In this document: piece by piece, positions 1 through 12,664 of the stretch
Numbering within the stretch: position 1 is the stretch's first letter
Layout: every line of letters starts with the position of its first letter
NCBI GenBank assembly: GCA_025331125.1
Contig: JAOALB010000044.1
Location: 97,250-161,249, forward strand
From: Mycogone perniciosa
Lineage: Eukaryota > Ascomycota > Sordariomycetes > Hypocreales > Hypocreaceae
DNA: 64,000 bases
Direction: 5' to 3'
Position numbers and translations under genes: made by a program
The notes under the pieces: generated by a model
Seen by the model: only the letters and a program-made list of their open reading frames with translations
Database searches by the model: none
Told to the model about the DNA's origin: nothing

Positions 1-1597
1 CCACCATGAAGAAGGGCAAGAACAAGATAGTTCAGGAGAATCGCATGGCTGAGCTCGACCGGATAATCGAGCGACATAAGTGGCACCAAGGGAAACTGGA
101 GCTGATTCAAAGGTCGTTGGAGAACGGAGGCGTCGACACTGAGCAGGTCAATCAGTTGGAAGATCACATACGGTATTACGTATCTGACGGCATGAACGAG
201 GACTACGTGGACGACGATGAGATGTACAATGAGCTTGACCTGGAGGAGGACGAGGGTGTATTCGGCATGGCCCAAGACAACGAGAAGAACTCGTCTCTTG
301 ACACTCAGTCCATACAGGATGACACGCATGATCTGGATCTACCTAAACCAAGGAAGGTCGTCAAGGATACGGATTCAGCCAGTGGACGGCGAACAGGACA
401 GGCCAAATCACCATTACCGGCGCTAGCAACATTGCACACGCCATTATCCACAATCGGCAACGGGAGCACAGGTGGCCCTGCTATGAAGCCTGCATCTGTT
501 CCAACAAGACCAGCTGGAGAGGGACTCAAGTATGCATCTGCTGCTGCCGCCGCTGCTGCCAGTGACAAGAACAATGTCGGCATTGCTCCCTTACCGCCGC
601 CACCCGGCGCCTCAAGCGTCGGCATCTCACCGTTGCCACCAGTGCAATCAAGGACGAGTGCAACAAACTCACCCGCGATTTCGTTTGTACAACCCGCGCA
701 GCCGTCGTTATCGTTGTCGTTATCATCACAGGCCCCCGAACCCAAGCAGCCCCTTGCTGTCCCCGCAGCCAACGACCACCCAGAACCATCAAGTACGAAA
801 ATATCCAAGAGGACCAAGACGGCAGGGAAGCAACCGGCAGTCCCGGAAGCGCCGTCAGAGTCCTCAAGTGGTAAGTTTTGGTATCTCGTCACACTGACTA
901 AACAGTGTTGGTTTTCACTCTACCCTTTAGCACAACTGACAGTAATGGTGAAGTATCTCAAACCAATGGCCCTACCAATGGTATCAAGCCGATTGCAGAA
1001 GAACCAGAGGAGGAGTCTATCTATCACCTCCCGGCTTCTTTGCAGGATCTCGTCGAGTCATATGAGACATCACGGAAACGGCCGTACCAACCATTGGCGC
1101 AGTCAACGGTAAACCTGATGAAGGCCAGCCAATTGAGCTATCCAAGTGCTTTCGATGCAGACATTCCTCGGACTTACCGACCGGACATGCCCATGCCACA
1201 AACCGGATCCGGATTCCCGACCCAGCCCCTGCCCATCTTTGAGGACCCCCGGTTGTACTCCCGGATAGATCCGGATACCTTATTCTACGTCTTCTATTAT
1301 AAACAAGGCACGGCACAGCAGTACCTGGCGGCTAAGGCATTGAAAGACCAGAGTTGGCGATTTCACAAGCAGTACCAGACGTGGTTCCAACGGCATGAGG
1401 AGCCCAAGAACATCACCGAGGAATTTGAGCAAGGCACATACCGGTTCTTCGATTACGAGAGCACATGGTAAGTTTGCCCTCTCTCCTGTACCCCTGGTAT
1501 TCCCAACATGCAAGATCGAGTCTAACAGAGTTGCAGGATGAATCGAAGAAAAGCCGATTTCAAGTTCGCCTACAAGTTCCTCGAGGATGACATTTAG
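1..1597 (+). CDS. NOT3: CCR4-NOT complex subunit Not3/Not5, 5' partial
   Basis: Part of the cytoplasmic and nuclear CCR4-NOT deadenylase complex that controls mRNA decay and translation. The frame is open from base 3, so the Met codon at 6 (in TMKKGKNK) lies inside the Not3 N-terminal helical domain and the true start is upstream of the window. The order is: end of the N-terminal domain, a long Ser/Pro/Ala-rich linker, then the C-terminal NOT box (YHLPASLQDL to YKFLEDDI). Exons are about 3-870, 954-1467 and 1537-1597. The first junction is uncertain: donor GTAAGT at 871 keeps frame only with the AAG acceptor at 953, while the better-looking TAG acceptor at 930 keeps frame only with a GTATCT donor at 881. 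The second intron, 1468-1536, is clear. Family call is firm. Confidence 0.9.
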
Positions 1598-2440
1598 GAT
1601 TTTCTGTGTTGACTATGATTGGGAACACGCGGGGCTAAGTCGGGACATGTGGGCTTTGCTTTTTTTCCGTGGTTCAATTGACGACGACTTGTTTTTATGG
1701 TGTTCAAAGAGTATGTATGTGTGTAGCCGCAATGGCGTGTGCTACAACGTTGGGTTTTTTTCCTATTTTCTTTTTTCCTATTCCTCTTTTCAACACGGGA
1801 TAAGTAGTGTCAGAGTAATCCATACATCCGGGCCCTTTGAGAAAGGGAGGCAAACGCCGCTTGTTTAACCTACTCATCTTTCGCTATCATCATGTATCGT
1901 GGGAGATTTACATGTCTGTTCTTTCTACTCCGTTGGCACTTTGGAGTTTTGCTTGTGCAGGTTGTGCCAGTTTACGAGTTGAGCCCTTGAGGGTCTTATG
2001 ATGATGACTAGAGATGTGTGTACTTTGACCCCATGAGTTCCAAGAATGGATCAATAAGGGGTGCCTCAGGTGGATTGTGTGCATTGAGGGGCGGTGTGTA
2101 TTCGATATCAAGTTGTGAATAGGTAACTCCTGAGATATAGTAGGAGAGCCAGCATAGATGTGGTGTTACGAGTTCAGACGAAGAAATGTTCAGCTCCTCC
2201 CACCTTTTATTGGCTTTATCTCATCGAAAGCTGAGTCTTGGGGGAGATTTAAACCCTTCAATTTCTTGAAGTTGAATTTGGAACTTTTACTTCTTCCCAC
2301 TTCATCACATTCATCACTTTAGGTGTTTCCACTCCCATTTCCACTTCAACATCTAGTTTCATCAAGACGCACTGTCGATCGATATCTGAGGTTTGCTCTT
2401 GGTCAGAACTCCATGCTTGTCTAGTCACACTTGCTGATCC
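1598..2440. other. intergenic, 3' and 5' flanks
   Basis: Holds the 3' flank of the Not3 gene and the 5' flank of the next gene. There is a T-rich stretch near 1755-1795 and pyrimidine-rich sequence (CTTCTTCCCACTTC-like) at about 2285-2360 that may be promoter or 5' UTR. I see no gene. Confidence 0.5.
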
Positions 2441-3061
2441 ATGCTAACAATCAGTCCTGAAACAAGCAAGACCTTCATCACGGAGATGGATTGGTACAAG
2501 AACGAGGACGAGGACGAGAGCGTCGACTCTTGGAACCCAACGCCGCCAGCATCAGGTTTCTGGGGTGCCGCAGAGCCAAAGACTCAGCACGCTGATGTGA
2601 TCGAGTCGTTCGAGAAGTTGTTCATCAAGAACAAGAACAACACCGGCCCAGTCAAGGCAACCAACCAGCAAAAGGCCGACTCCGATGTCGTTCAAGATCT
2701 CAAGCGCCTGCAGGCAAATCACGATCAACTGAAGCAGTCGCATAAGGAATTGAAGGACGGGTTTCAACGCCAACTCGATATGTGCCAGGAGCATGAAGAC
2801 TTCATGTCAGAGACGGAGAAGAAGCTGAAGCAACAGAACAAGGACCTCCAGGTGCTGCTGGATATGGTGAAGAGTCAGACCATGAGAGCGGAGGAGATGG
2901 ACAGGAAGCTGAGGCAACATCAGGGGTACATGCAGCGTGTCATGCACTGGATCACGATGGCTCAAGTGCATGGCCAAGTGCCAATTCCTCCGAACCTCGT
3001 GCAGCGAGACTTTGTGGACGAGGCTTGCGAGGATCCTTGGTGGCCGTATGTCTTTTACTGA
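2441..3061 (+). CDS. small acidic coiled-coil protein, unknown function
   Basis: An uninterrupted frame of 206 codons that I do not recognise. The first 60 residues are acidic and Trp-containing (MDWYKNEDEDESVDSW). Residues of about 75-165 are rich in Lys, Glu and Gln with heptad spacing (DLKRLQANHDQLKQSHKEL and onward), as expected for a coiled coil. The C-terminus is aromatic (DPWWPYVFY). Met16 at 2486 is an alternative start and would remove a poorly structured leader. Codon choice and the single clean frame resemble neighbouring genes, and a pyrimidine-rich leader lies upstream. It could be a lineage-specific protein. No function is proposed. Confidence 0.6.
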   Translation: MLTISPETSKTFITEMDWYKNEDEDESVDSWNPTPPASGFWGAAEPKTQHADVIESFEKLFIKNKNNTGPVKATNQQKADSDVVQDLKRLQANHDQLKQSHKELKDGFQRQLDMCQEHEDFMSETEKKLKQQNKDLQVLLDMVKSQTMRAEEMDRKLRQHQGYMQRVMHWITMAQVHGQVPIPPNLVQRDFVDEACEDPWWPYVFY

Positions 3062-6000
3062 ACACCAATACGTGATTTCAGCCTGGGTGTTTCTTTATGG
3101 CTTTAGATAGTATGTGCACTCTGCACTCTGCACTCTGCGGTCCTAAGGACTAAGGACTAAGGGATAGGTCCAAAATGGAAAACGGCTATTGATTTTCGGG
3201 CACCTTGTTTGATAAAATGTGAGGCAATCCGCTTGAGGCAATATTGACACTGAGGACGAAGCACGTACTCGTACTCTACATATGTACCTAGCAGTACTGC
3301 TAATGTAAGGTACTAATACTAGTAGTAGTAAGATAGGTGTGGTGTAGTATTGCAGCGTCCCATTTGGTGAGGCGAAAATTTCAGGGTAGGCGAGGTAGTG
3401 AAGAGGGTGCAGCTGCCGAGTTATTTTGGGATCTACTGCTGACATCCCCCAATGTTCACCAATGTCGCAATCGTTTATTTCTCTCTGCTTCATCAACTAA
3501 CTAGATACCTAGTAGTACTATGCAGCTGGCCTAACGTGATCGGTCATCTTCGATAATTACCGCAGCTGCAGGCTGACAAGCTGATGACCCAGCAGCGCGT
3601 GCTGCACGCGAGTACTACTGTGGCAAACAACAGACAGCAGACAGCAGGAAGCGTGAAGCGTGAAGCACCATCGTCATATTAACATCCATCACCAAGAGAG
3701 ATACTTCTCCCACAGGTGATCATGTGCTCGCGGCACAATGACCGACCGACCGATCCGAAGCACCGAGAAATTAGGCAGCAACACGATCGTCTTCCCTCAT
3801 CCTTGCCATCAATCTTCACCCGCAAAATGATGTGCATTGCGTGCTGTCTCGGCTGCTACCCCATAATACCATGGTTGGTCGAGGTCAGGCTTGACGTCTT
3901 GGCGTCGTCAGGGCAGCATTTGCGCCCTAGGCGTTTCGACAGGCTTATCGGGCCACCGAAGCCCTGTTCGTTCGTCCTGCAGCGTGCATGGAAGAGGCTG
4001 AGACACACTGAACGATCGACTCACTCAGACTGGTCGTGGTGTGGAATTCGCTCAATCATTAATAGTACCTACATTGGATACATGCATGGAATCTTCGTTG
4101 TCTCAAAAGTGGCGTTCTCGTGGCTATGTACGATCCTATCCTTCTTCTACCACCAACCTTTTGCGGCCTCACCTTATTATTACATACTACGGAGGAAGCC
4201 AACCATGAAAGGACCAGACTGGCAAGACAACCAACTCCCCTCTGGCACTTGAATATGAGGCATCACCTGATGCATTGTACCCAATTGATGGGTCTTGAGA
4301 GGCACTCCGTCGCTTCGCATTGCCAATCCCATCCTACATTACTCTTCTACCACTAGCACGAAGTTTTAGAAGCCCCAGGGGGCCAAACTCAGGCTATCTC
4401 CTAATATTAATCTCCTAATTATAGGGACAGCCTGGCGGTTATGGGTTGACGAGTGCCAGAGCCCCGATACCCCCGAGACGAGACCACAGTTAGCATGATC
4501 CTTCTTCTCGGGCTCACTCGAGGTTGGGCCGAACTAGTAGTGGTTCTCACTTCGACTCCGTACTCGTAGAGCTTATCGACGTCACCCAAATTCCAATCGT
4601 CCAAGACTCCGTACGGTCGCTGCAAATCTTCGATTTAGGGAGATCGGCATCAGCCGTGTCTGCTCCGCCTCCGCAATCACCCATCTACCTACGAGTACTC
4701 CGTACACAATTCTAATTCAAAGCCTTATTTCGCCCAGCGACAAAAAATCTGGGCGTATTCCATACAGTTTAGTTTGGCAGGGCAGACACAGAAATGTGAC
4801 ACGGGCAGACTTGACGTCAATGCCACCAAATCCGTTTGCTCTGAACGAGATGATTGTCCATAGAAGACGACGCGTGCCTAGCCTATACTCCGTACGAGAA
4901 CGGAGTATACTACTACTTAATCACCGACCGTAATATCAATATCATTACGAGTACGGAGTACGGAGTACAGGAGACAGACATCATACTCGTACACGTACAC
5001 GTGCTTTCCCTTCAAACAGAAACACTAATAATAAGCAATACAACTTGGGGTGAGGCTCTCTGCTAGCCTCATACTACGAGCACAGGCCTTGTCCCTGTCA
5101 GTTGACACAGCAGGTGGATCACGCTTCTTTTGTTTCTTTTTGTTACTCCGTCCAGAGTGCTACTACTCCGGGGTCGGTGTCAGGCCTGGGCTGTCACTGG
5201 CACATCATTTGCAAAGTGCCTAGCCTCGTTGTAGGTGGCTGACACTTCACCTCGGGTGCATCATTGTCTCATGCATTCATTATCTCTGGCTTCATTCATG
5301 TCTCTGTTCTTGGCATAATCTTTGTGGCTGAATTGGTGATCACCCTGGGTGTGGCTGCGGCTGTTTATAGCCATTACCCATACTATTACCAACCACTAGT
5401 TTGAAGCACTACTCCTACTACTCCTACTCCTACACCTACTCCTACACCTACTCTTACGTACGAGTAGCCTGGGCTTTCCAAACGGTTTGGACCACTCGCC
5501 ACTCGAGGATTAACTACCTAAAGGCCGATGTTGGACAGGGTTATCCAGCGGCCAGACCCATTGTGAAAGGCCCAACGGACAGGGATATGGAGGGCATTGC
5601 CATCACCTCTTGACCAAGCCCACACCACCCTTACGAGACTGGCCTGGACTGGCTGCATGTCGCACATTCTCCAGTCTCCCCATCCATCCCCGCCAATCTA
5701 CGAGTATGTACATGATAGTACCCCTCCCTCCTACTCGTCGAACGAGTAGCTCCTGGCAGCTCCTCGAGCCGGTCGACCTGGCTTGGATGCTTCAGACGGA
5801 ATTCTGTTTCCGGGACTCGTTTTTGCATTTCCGCCCTGCCGGATCCTTCCGCCATTCTACGCTAAAGTCTTCTGGAAGCCTGGCTAGTCCTCTGTATTCG
5901 ACCGAAGCAAAGGTGCGCTTTACTGGAACTGACCTCCCCTGTACTCCGTGCTCCGTACTCCGTACTATACTACATGTACATGTTGAGCCCAGCGGTTCTC

Positions 6001-6442
6001 GTACTAATAAACTATATTACATATGACATCTCTCGCCTCACTCGAGCTCGGCGCCTTACATTGCGCCCCTCTTGTCTTGTTCACTCTATCCTATCTGCTG
6101 TGCTTCATTCTTGTTACACACGCCTCTGATACACACATATATACTATACATTGCCCCCAGCCTGAACCTCACTGCCCGTTCTCTTCTCCACACTCCTTCA
6201 GGCAGATTGGAACCCGTTTGAGCCACGGATACGTGGGCTGCTACAATTGGATCTGCTTCGTGTCCCATTGCCAGCTACAACGGGCAGGCCTGTCCTGCCA
6301 TTCCCCCAGACTTGTTTCTTCTGCCATATAGATACCCAACCCTCACCATAGGCTTGCCCCGAGGGTGCCTACATCGCCACCAACTGTCTCCTGGTAAAAC
6401 CACGCATACTTGCAAGCAAGTAAGCACACTGCAACTGCCATC
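3062..6442. other. long intergenic region with short tandem repeats and CGGAGTA motifs
   Basis: About 3.4 kb without a convincing gene. Small tandem repeats include CTGCACT units near 3114-3139, GCAGACA and AAGCGTG pairs near 3628-3666, and CTACTC/CTACAC units at about 5404-5455. The motif TACGGAGTA or its complement occurs repeatedly (4556, 4605, 4698, 4887, 4951-4968, 5942-5966). Frames of up to 178 codons exist but have no recognisable domain and contain the repeats. The last few hundred bases should include the promoter of the zinc-finger gene. Confidence 0.5.
5404..5455. repeat. CTACTC/CTACAC microsatellite-like tract
   Basis: Imperfect tandem array of CTACTC, CTACTC and CTACAC hexamers, read on the + strand. 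It ends next to the palindrome ACGTACG. Confidence 0.75.
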
Positions 6443-7304
6443 ATGGACAATGACATGAGCTTCAACGCCTACTCCCCGATGTACGAGTACAACGAGTACA
6501 ACGATTCACGACTATGCAATGAATCGTTCATGTATGGCACATATGGTGACGGAGTGTCCCCCGAGCCTCAGTCATACTACCAGTCCGAACCTCTTAGTCG
6601 ATATGGCAGCTCAGAAGGAAGCACTTATACCTCATCCGCCCCTACGTCGCCGATGCCCATAAACAACTCATTCTACTCCCTTCAGGCGTCGCCTCCCCGG
6701 AGCTCGCCGTATCTCCAGTACCACGAGATGGCTGCCACACCACCAACCTCCTACTACGGCAGTCCGGACTTGGGTGCTGGGCAAGAATTTACTTCGTCTA
6801 TGAGGGCGATTTCCGAGGAGTCACAGGCCGGCTCGTAAGTGTTGACCTCATTGAAGCTCACCTTGGCGACATGAACTCGACTCACATGAGTATAGGACTT
6901 CCCTCGGTGGGCGTGACTATCCAGTATGCTGTCTTCATCCTGGCTGTGATGCCAAACCCTTCAAGCGTCGGGCCGACCTTGACCGCCACTACAAACACAA
7001 GCATGCGCCGGAATCGCTGAAGGAATCGTATTATTGCGATTACCCTCGCTGCGGACGACGCAGGGACCCGTTTCATCGCCGAGACCACTTCCGGGACCAT
7101 CTGAGGGACTTTCACAAGGAAGACATCGAGAAACGCGGAGTCGCCGCCAAAGAGGACTGGTTCGAGGGCCGCAACGCAGCACACACGTGGTGGCGATGTA
7201 CCAAATGCCTCAAGAGAATCTACATCAGCCGATACGGCTACGAATGCCCAACCTGCAAGACGTCCTGCCAAGCCAGGAGAAAGGAGATCCGCCGTCGAGA
7301 ATGA
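6443..7304 (+). CDS. C2H2 zinc-finger protein
   Basis: Exons 6443-6834 and 6896-7304 (intron GTAAGT...TAG, 61 nt) give 266 residues. The start chosen is the ATG in CATCATGG at 6443; an in-frame ATG at 6410 would add 11 residues. Residues 1-130 are low complexity, rich in Ser, Tyr and Pro. The second exon encodes two C2H2 fingers, C143-x4-C148...H162-x4-H167 and C178-x4-C183...H199-x4-H204. A further CxxC...CxxC cluster (CTKC, CPTC, about residues 226-250) looks like a zinc ribbon. The layout suggests a nuclear DNA- or RNA-binding regulator, and the N-terminal part may be an activation region. The domain call is seen in the sequence; the regulatory role is inferred. No specific orthologue is recognised. 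Confidence 0.85.
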
Positions 7305-9501
7305 GGCCTAGTGGGCCAAATCGCTATCAATGGCGTTATGGGATGACAGGGGCGGCAGCATTCCGATCCAGGGAAAAAAAAAATATCCACGCAGACTACA
7401 TGACTCCTTCTTCTCGCACCAACATTCACCTACTATCCATCTCCAAGTGGGCTCTCTTCTTCTCCACCCATGATGATTAATGTACGAGTACTGTCTCGAA
7501 TACTACTAGCCATAGAATACCGCTGGAATACCTAGCTACGAATCACTGAACGGCCAGAATACCCGCAAGCAATGATTTCATTGTTTTTTATGTATATAGC
7601 TCTTGCCCACAAAACCGGGGGTTCCCAGGGGAGCAAGGGGAGCCAGGGCAGCGTTGAGCCCGCAACTCCAGCACAAAAAATTACGCAAAATTATGTCTCT
7701 CATCTTCCTTCTCATCAATCTGACGTTCACCCCTTGTGGACTGTGGACTCTCTGCTCTTCACCCCACATATTTTTTTTTCTTTTCTTCGACAAGTACCAC
7801 TCTGTACTCGTACATACATGCCTCGCTGTCAAATCTAGAACGCACTATTCAACTCAGTTTCTTACGGCTCCTTCGACTTAGTCCCCATTGTTACCCATGA
7901 TTACCCACCCGTCCCACCTGTCTGGAGTCCAGTCGGCGTCTGCATGATAACACAACGGGCCAGACTATACCGCTCCCAGCGAGCTGTGGCTAGCGTCCAG
8001 CTGTGTTTATGGCTAGCTGATCCCTTAGCAGGTCGACACGGCAGGTTGTTTCACCAATATGTACCTATCTTCGTTTCTCTATCCCATGATAGTACGCAGT
8101 GGGGTTTGCAGAAAAGTGTGTGTGGGGAGCCAGCTTGCATAGAATCCTTCTAGAAGGCTTCCAAAGCGGAGAATCAAAGCAGACGAGGCAGTGCTGCGCG
8201 CGCTGTGATTGACTGGAGATCCAGCCTGATAGGCTTGGGTGATTAGGCTGGCTTTAGCAGGGCGCTTGTGGCTTGTTAAGGCGCCGTTTTTTCTCATGTT
8301 ATGTTGTTTCGAGCATTATAATCAATCCGCTGGCGTCGTTTTTAGTAAGATACGAAAAGAGAGGGCGTGTGTTGGTTGCGTCTATATCTGTACGGAGGGC
8401 GCATTCTGCTGACAACCTGGGGGCACGCACCAACACTATGTAATCTTTCGGGATTAAGACGCCTATGTATGTATGATTATGGATGTTATTACGGAGCGAA
8501 TGGTCTATTTTACATGATGCTGATGAACTGTGGAGCGCGCGGAGGAATCGCGAGCGATCCAAGGGCATGGGGAGTCAATCATGACTCGCAATAGTAGTGC
8601 TCCGTAATACTATAATATTGCTCGCTATTATTGCCTTTCACTGTGCCGTCGTATATGGAGGAATATATCCTAATAGTAATGAGAGATACGAAGTCGGTAA
8701 ATAGAGATAGTGGTAACAGATACTCCGTAGATATGTCTGGATGGAGACTTCGGGCACTACCGAACCAAACAGGAAAAAAAGAAGCAAGCCACTATCAGCA
8801 CAAAAAGGCAGATTGGTGTAAAATTATTCAGTGCACTATTCCGGTACTACTATGTTGTAGTATTGCCGCCATACGAGTAGAGCGAGGACCATGTCTATGC
8901 TAGCATTACTCGTATGTACAATTCCGTCGTATAGAATACGGAGTCCCGGAATAATTCGTCTGGGCCATCTTATCACTTGGCTGGGTTTAGACGTGTGATC
9001 CTTTGATCCTGGCTTCTTCGTTCTCTCCATTCCCTTAGTACTAACTCCTAGCTTAGGACTTTGCTTAAACGGTGTACGGGGTACCATGTCCGGCTTTTGC
9101 CATGGCAGGCCCCTTGCTTAATTGGCATTAATCGCGCATTTTGCAACCACTACTATGGATGAGATGACAGGTTGACGAATGATAGATCGACAGCCGCGGA
9201 AAAAACGGGGATTACTCATCGGTCGTAGGATTTCCCCTTGTCCCTTTCATCTTGACTTTTCATTTGGCAAGTACTCGTAAGGTGAGGATCCCTGGTTGCT
9301 TGTTTGCTTGTGTGACCAATGGTGAGAAGGAACTCATACGAGTCGAATGGGGACCTGCAACATACTATCACATATCATCAGATTGGTATATCCACCGGAT
9401 GCAGGCACAGCGGGTATGTCGAGATCGGCAACACACTGCTCCGTATGTAGGTAGTAGTACTACTAGTAGTATGTACATCCTCGTAACTCACTCGTCGCTT
9501 A
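7305..9501. other. intergenic, tail-to-tail spacer
   Basis: Lies between the ends of a + gene and a - gene. It contains 3' flanks, T-rich runs (7771-7785), several CGGAGTA/TACTCCGTA motifs (8711, 8936, 9439) and many short frames that lack domains. I see no gene, tRNA or mobile element. Confidence 0.5.
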
Positions 9502-11760
9502 TTATGGACTCTCCTCGATAGGATCGCCGTCAAAGTTAGGCATCGATCGTATATCGGGTCGGCCACTATCCCTTCTTCGTCGCTGACCACGACCACGTCC
9601 CCTCGTAGGCAATTCTGCTCGTAACAACTCCTGGGTCCCATCTGAAGCAGCAGTACGAGTACGAGTAGTCGAGTGAGCTAATCTCCCCACGAATTGACGT
9701 GGCTGACGAAACCGAAAATCATCATCCCGCCTCTTGTTGGGTGACGGAGACGCCGGATGTGCTGCATGTACTGCATGCACTGCAGCTGAGGAGCTAGCAG
9801 TAGCGCTGCTCATGATCTCCTCAAGAGCCGCTGTAGTAGTGTTTGGCGTGTCATCAGAGATCGCCGCTGTTCCAGGGTTCTGGCACTCGGAACAATAGTC
9901 TACCCTTAGAACGGGGCTTGTGGTTACTATTAGGTGTTTGCGTGAGACTGACCGTGATTCGGTCACATCACTTGGTAAAGGTGCTTGTGGCGGTAAGAGC
10001 TGTCTTCGAGTCTGTTCCTGCGCCTCCTCAAATGCTCGCTGCCGAATTTCCGCAGCGTCCTCATCAAATACAAACTTCTTCCATATTTCGTCCTCGTCTA
10101 CTTCAGCGCTAGTACCAGATTGAAGCTCTGTACTCGTAAGAATCTCGCGGCTAGCGCGCTCTTGTTCTCCCACTTCAATCAAATCGACAAGGTCTCGACT
10201 CTTCGGTACATTCCGTATGCTTGGCAGGGGGCCATCAATGTCTTCAGGGGGTTTGTCCATCACCGGTAGATCACTTGCCACCTTCGGAACGGACTGCGTA
10301 ATACGATGATCCTTTGAGCGTATATGGTGGGTCTCGGAGAAATTGTGTGATTCCAACGTACTGGTTGGCATCATGTTAAGGTCAGTGATGGGGGTGAGAA
10401 CTAATGGCAGTGCCGTTGACGATCCCGGAAAATCGTTTTCATGGCGTGATTCATTATCATTAGTAGTACTAGTGCCGTCCTCGGCCGTACTTTCGAATAC
10501 GGCAATATACGATGAACTCATTGGCCGAATTCCGTAATCGCGGGGACATAGTGCGCGAGACCCGGCAGAGATTGATGTTGTCTCGAGGCTATTGTGACCT
10601 CTAGATTGCACAACTGGCCCTTCACGTGCGTGAAGCCAGTCCCTCCACTTTTCATCATTGATTCTGGTGTGAGTGTCAGCTGTGCTGCCCGTTGATTCTG
10701 GGCCAGGGGACCAGAGCCGAAGGAGCGGCAATGGCTCACCACGTGTCGGTGTAGGATGGTGAAGTGTTCTTGGAGAAGACAATATGACATATCGTGCGGA
10801 ATCTGTATTTCCCAGTTTCCGTAAATTCATATTTTTATCGGTTGAATATTTCTTCAGGATTCGATCGCCGTGTGAGTGTTTCTGGCAGCTACTTTCCAAG
10901 AAGAGGCGACTGACACCAGGTGAGGGTCGGTCCGATTTGCCATTGGACGAGGGAAAAGATGTAGATGATGCACATGTAGTGCATGATGGAGCTCGAGGTA
11001 ATGGAGGTGTTTTATTTCGTGACTCCCAGTCACGTAGAGTAGTTTGACCACCGATGTTGCTCGTCGGACTTCTAACAGAATTGCTAGCCAGACTCCAACG
11101 AAAATCTTGGTTTCCAACTCGAATTCTCATCGGATCGGTAAGAGGAGGAGGGATCGACTGTTTCTCGTATCTGTTTCCATGTTTCTTCTGGAGACTAGCA
11201 GAGGATCGTTTGTCTCGGTGACTGGATTTGCGAGAACGTGGCTGTTGTTTCGCAGTACTCTGGACTACTGTGGGATTCTCTTTCTTCCAGGAGAGGTCGA
11301 GGACCGGCGGCTTTTGTAGCCCGACCCCTGTCCAATCCCGCTTTTGCAAAAGCCTTTGTTTCTTGGCCTCGAGATCGTGAGCTTCGTGGCTCTCGGATGA
11401 CTGTCGTTCTGATATGGACGATCTGTCTCTCTTGCCCAATCGAAAGAGCATGGAGGATCCGCTGCCATCATATCCAGGAACATTTTCAGAATCATTCAAA
11501 CTTCCGAGAGTCGTGCTTGCGGTCGGTTTACTCTTCATCTGCCGCGAGCGCGAGGAGGTCGAGGTTTGGCTGCTGGCCGTTGGGGATTTGGGTATATAAC
11601 TCGGGACGAACTTGGCGGCAGAAGAAGACGTAAGCTTGGGAGCGGAATCGTGGTGTGGTTGAGTTCGCGCTTTTGCAAAGTATTGTTTCTGACGAGCAGC
11701 CTCTTCGTTCCAGCCTTTCCGTCGAGAATGGCGAGAAAGAGCGCCTTCTGTCCAGTTCAT
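9502..11760 (-). CDS. conserved-looking fungal disordered protein, unknown function
   Basis: A single frame of 752 codons on the minus strand. The start context ATGAACTGG gives MNWTEGALSRHSRRKG, a type of N-terminus I associate with uncharacterised fungal nuclear proteins, although I cannot name a family. Nearly the whole chain is Ser, Thr, Pro and Arg rich and looks disordered. A short hydrophobic-aromatic patch (RLLQKRDWTGVGLQKP, about 135-150) and MRIRVGNQDFRWS (about 210) may be linear binding motifs. The C-terminus is Arg/Gly-rich (RGRGRGQRRRRD) and ends IRSMPNFDGDPIEESP. The mix of acidic patches and RG motifs would fit a chromatin or RNA-associated scaffold, but that is inference only. 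No introns are needed. Confidence 0.75.
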   Translation of the reverse strand: MNWTEGALSRHSRRKGWNEEAARQKQYFAKARTQPHHDSAPKLTSSSAAKFVPSYIPKSPTASSQTSTSSRSRQMKSKPTASTTLGSLNDSENVPGYDGSGSSMLFRLGKRDRSSISERQSSESHEAHDLEAKKQRLLQKRDWTGVGLQKPPVLDLSWKKENPTVVQSTAKQQPRSRKSSHRDKRSSASLQKKHGNRYEKQSIPPPLTDPMRIRVGNQDFRWSLASNSVRSPTSNIGGQTTLRDWESRNKTPPLPRAPSCTTCASSTSFPSSNGKSDRPSPGVSRLFLESSCQKHSHGDRILKKYSTDKNMNLRKLGNTDSARYVILSSPRTLHHPTPTRGEPLPLLRLWSPGPESTGSTADTHTRINDEKWRDWLHAREGPVVQSRGHNSLETTSISAGSRALCPRDYGIRPMSSSYIAVFESTAEDGTSTTNDNESRHENDFPGSSTALPLVLTPITDLNMMPTSTLESHNFSETHHIRSKDHRITQSVPKVASDLPVMDKPPEDIDGPLPSIRNVPKSRDLVDLIEVGEQERASREILTSTELQSGTSAEVDEDEIWKKFVFDEDAAEIRQRAFEEAQEQTRRQLLPPQAPLPSDVTESRSVSRKHLIVTTSPVLRVDYCSECQNPGTAAISDDTPNTTTAALEEIMSSATASSSAAVHAVHAAHPASPSPNKRRDDDFRFRQPRQFVGRLAHSTTRTRTAASDGTQELLRAELPTRGRGRGQRRRRDSGRPDIRSMPNFDGDPIEESP

Positions 11761-12664
11761 CTCGGATGATCTCTCGGCATGCGGGATGCATCGTGTTGGT
11801 GGGAAGGATGAAGGTTGATTCTATCAAGTGGTATGAGAGGAGAAAAGATGTATCGACAGTGCCTGAGGCAGATGATGAATGTGACCAGAGATGTACAAGA
11901 GGAAGGAGACAGCGAAGTCACCTGTAAGCTCTGTGGTACCCCGGACTCGGAGCCATAAAACCGGCAAAAGAGAGCCGAAATAAGCACTTACCTGGTAAAT
12001 GCTGAAATCGCTAGTAGATTAGTGATTTAATAGCATCACCAATTCAGACCAGAAATTGAAGCCTTGTAAGCTTAGCGCGTCATGTAAATGAGCAGCGATA
12101 TTGTGGACGAGACGCCTGTATTAGAGTCTGGAGATGCCTCACAAACTGTGCGGAGTACGGAGTACATGAATAGCAATTTCAATCTGTCATGGACGATAAA
12201 TACGAGGTTTGATTGACATCGCACAGATGCGATAAATCCTCAACTTTTGATACACAAGAAGTACAGCGTATGGAGTAATAACTGTGGAAACGGTTTGATA
12301 TTTGACAATGCATGATGCCTCTTCAGGAGAAATGCTCAAGCTTCATCGTCTTTTAAATCAAAGACGCAACAGAAACCGAATTCAGCTACGAAGTATTACA
12401 TTGGCACACATGTGTAAAGGGCTAAATTGCGTGGCATCAAATGATTAGATGTATTGGTTGGTAAGACAGTTTGCGATACACGGTGCGGAAACTATATATT
12501 CACTGTAGGAGCTTACCCCTGCAGTCACCTACCAGTGGCCACCTATGACGCATCAACATCAAATCGACATAGCAACACAGTATTACCAAGACCTCGTCAA
12601 CCATCGCCAACAATCCAAATAATTGCACCATATACGAGCCGTCACGTCAAACCCCGAGCTCAAT
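11761..12664. other. head-to-head intergenic region
   Basis: Separates two divergently transcribed genes, so it should contain both promoters. It has a CGGAGTACGGAGTAC pair at 12151-12165. No coding region is supported; short frames here lack domains. Confidence 0.5.

Noticed and set aside
3716..4252. 178-codon frame in the first long intergenic region
   Set aside because: Composition is irregular, no domain or intron logic, and overlapping frames of similar length exist.
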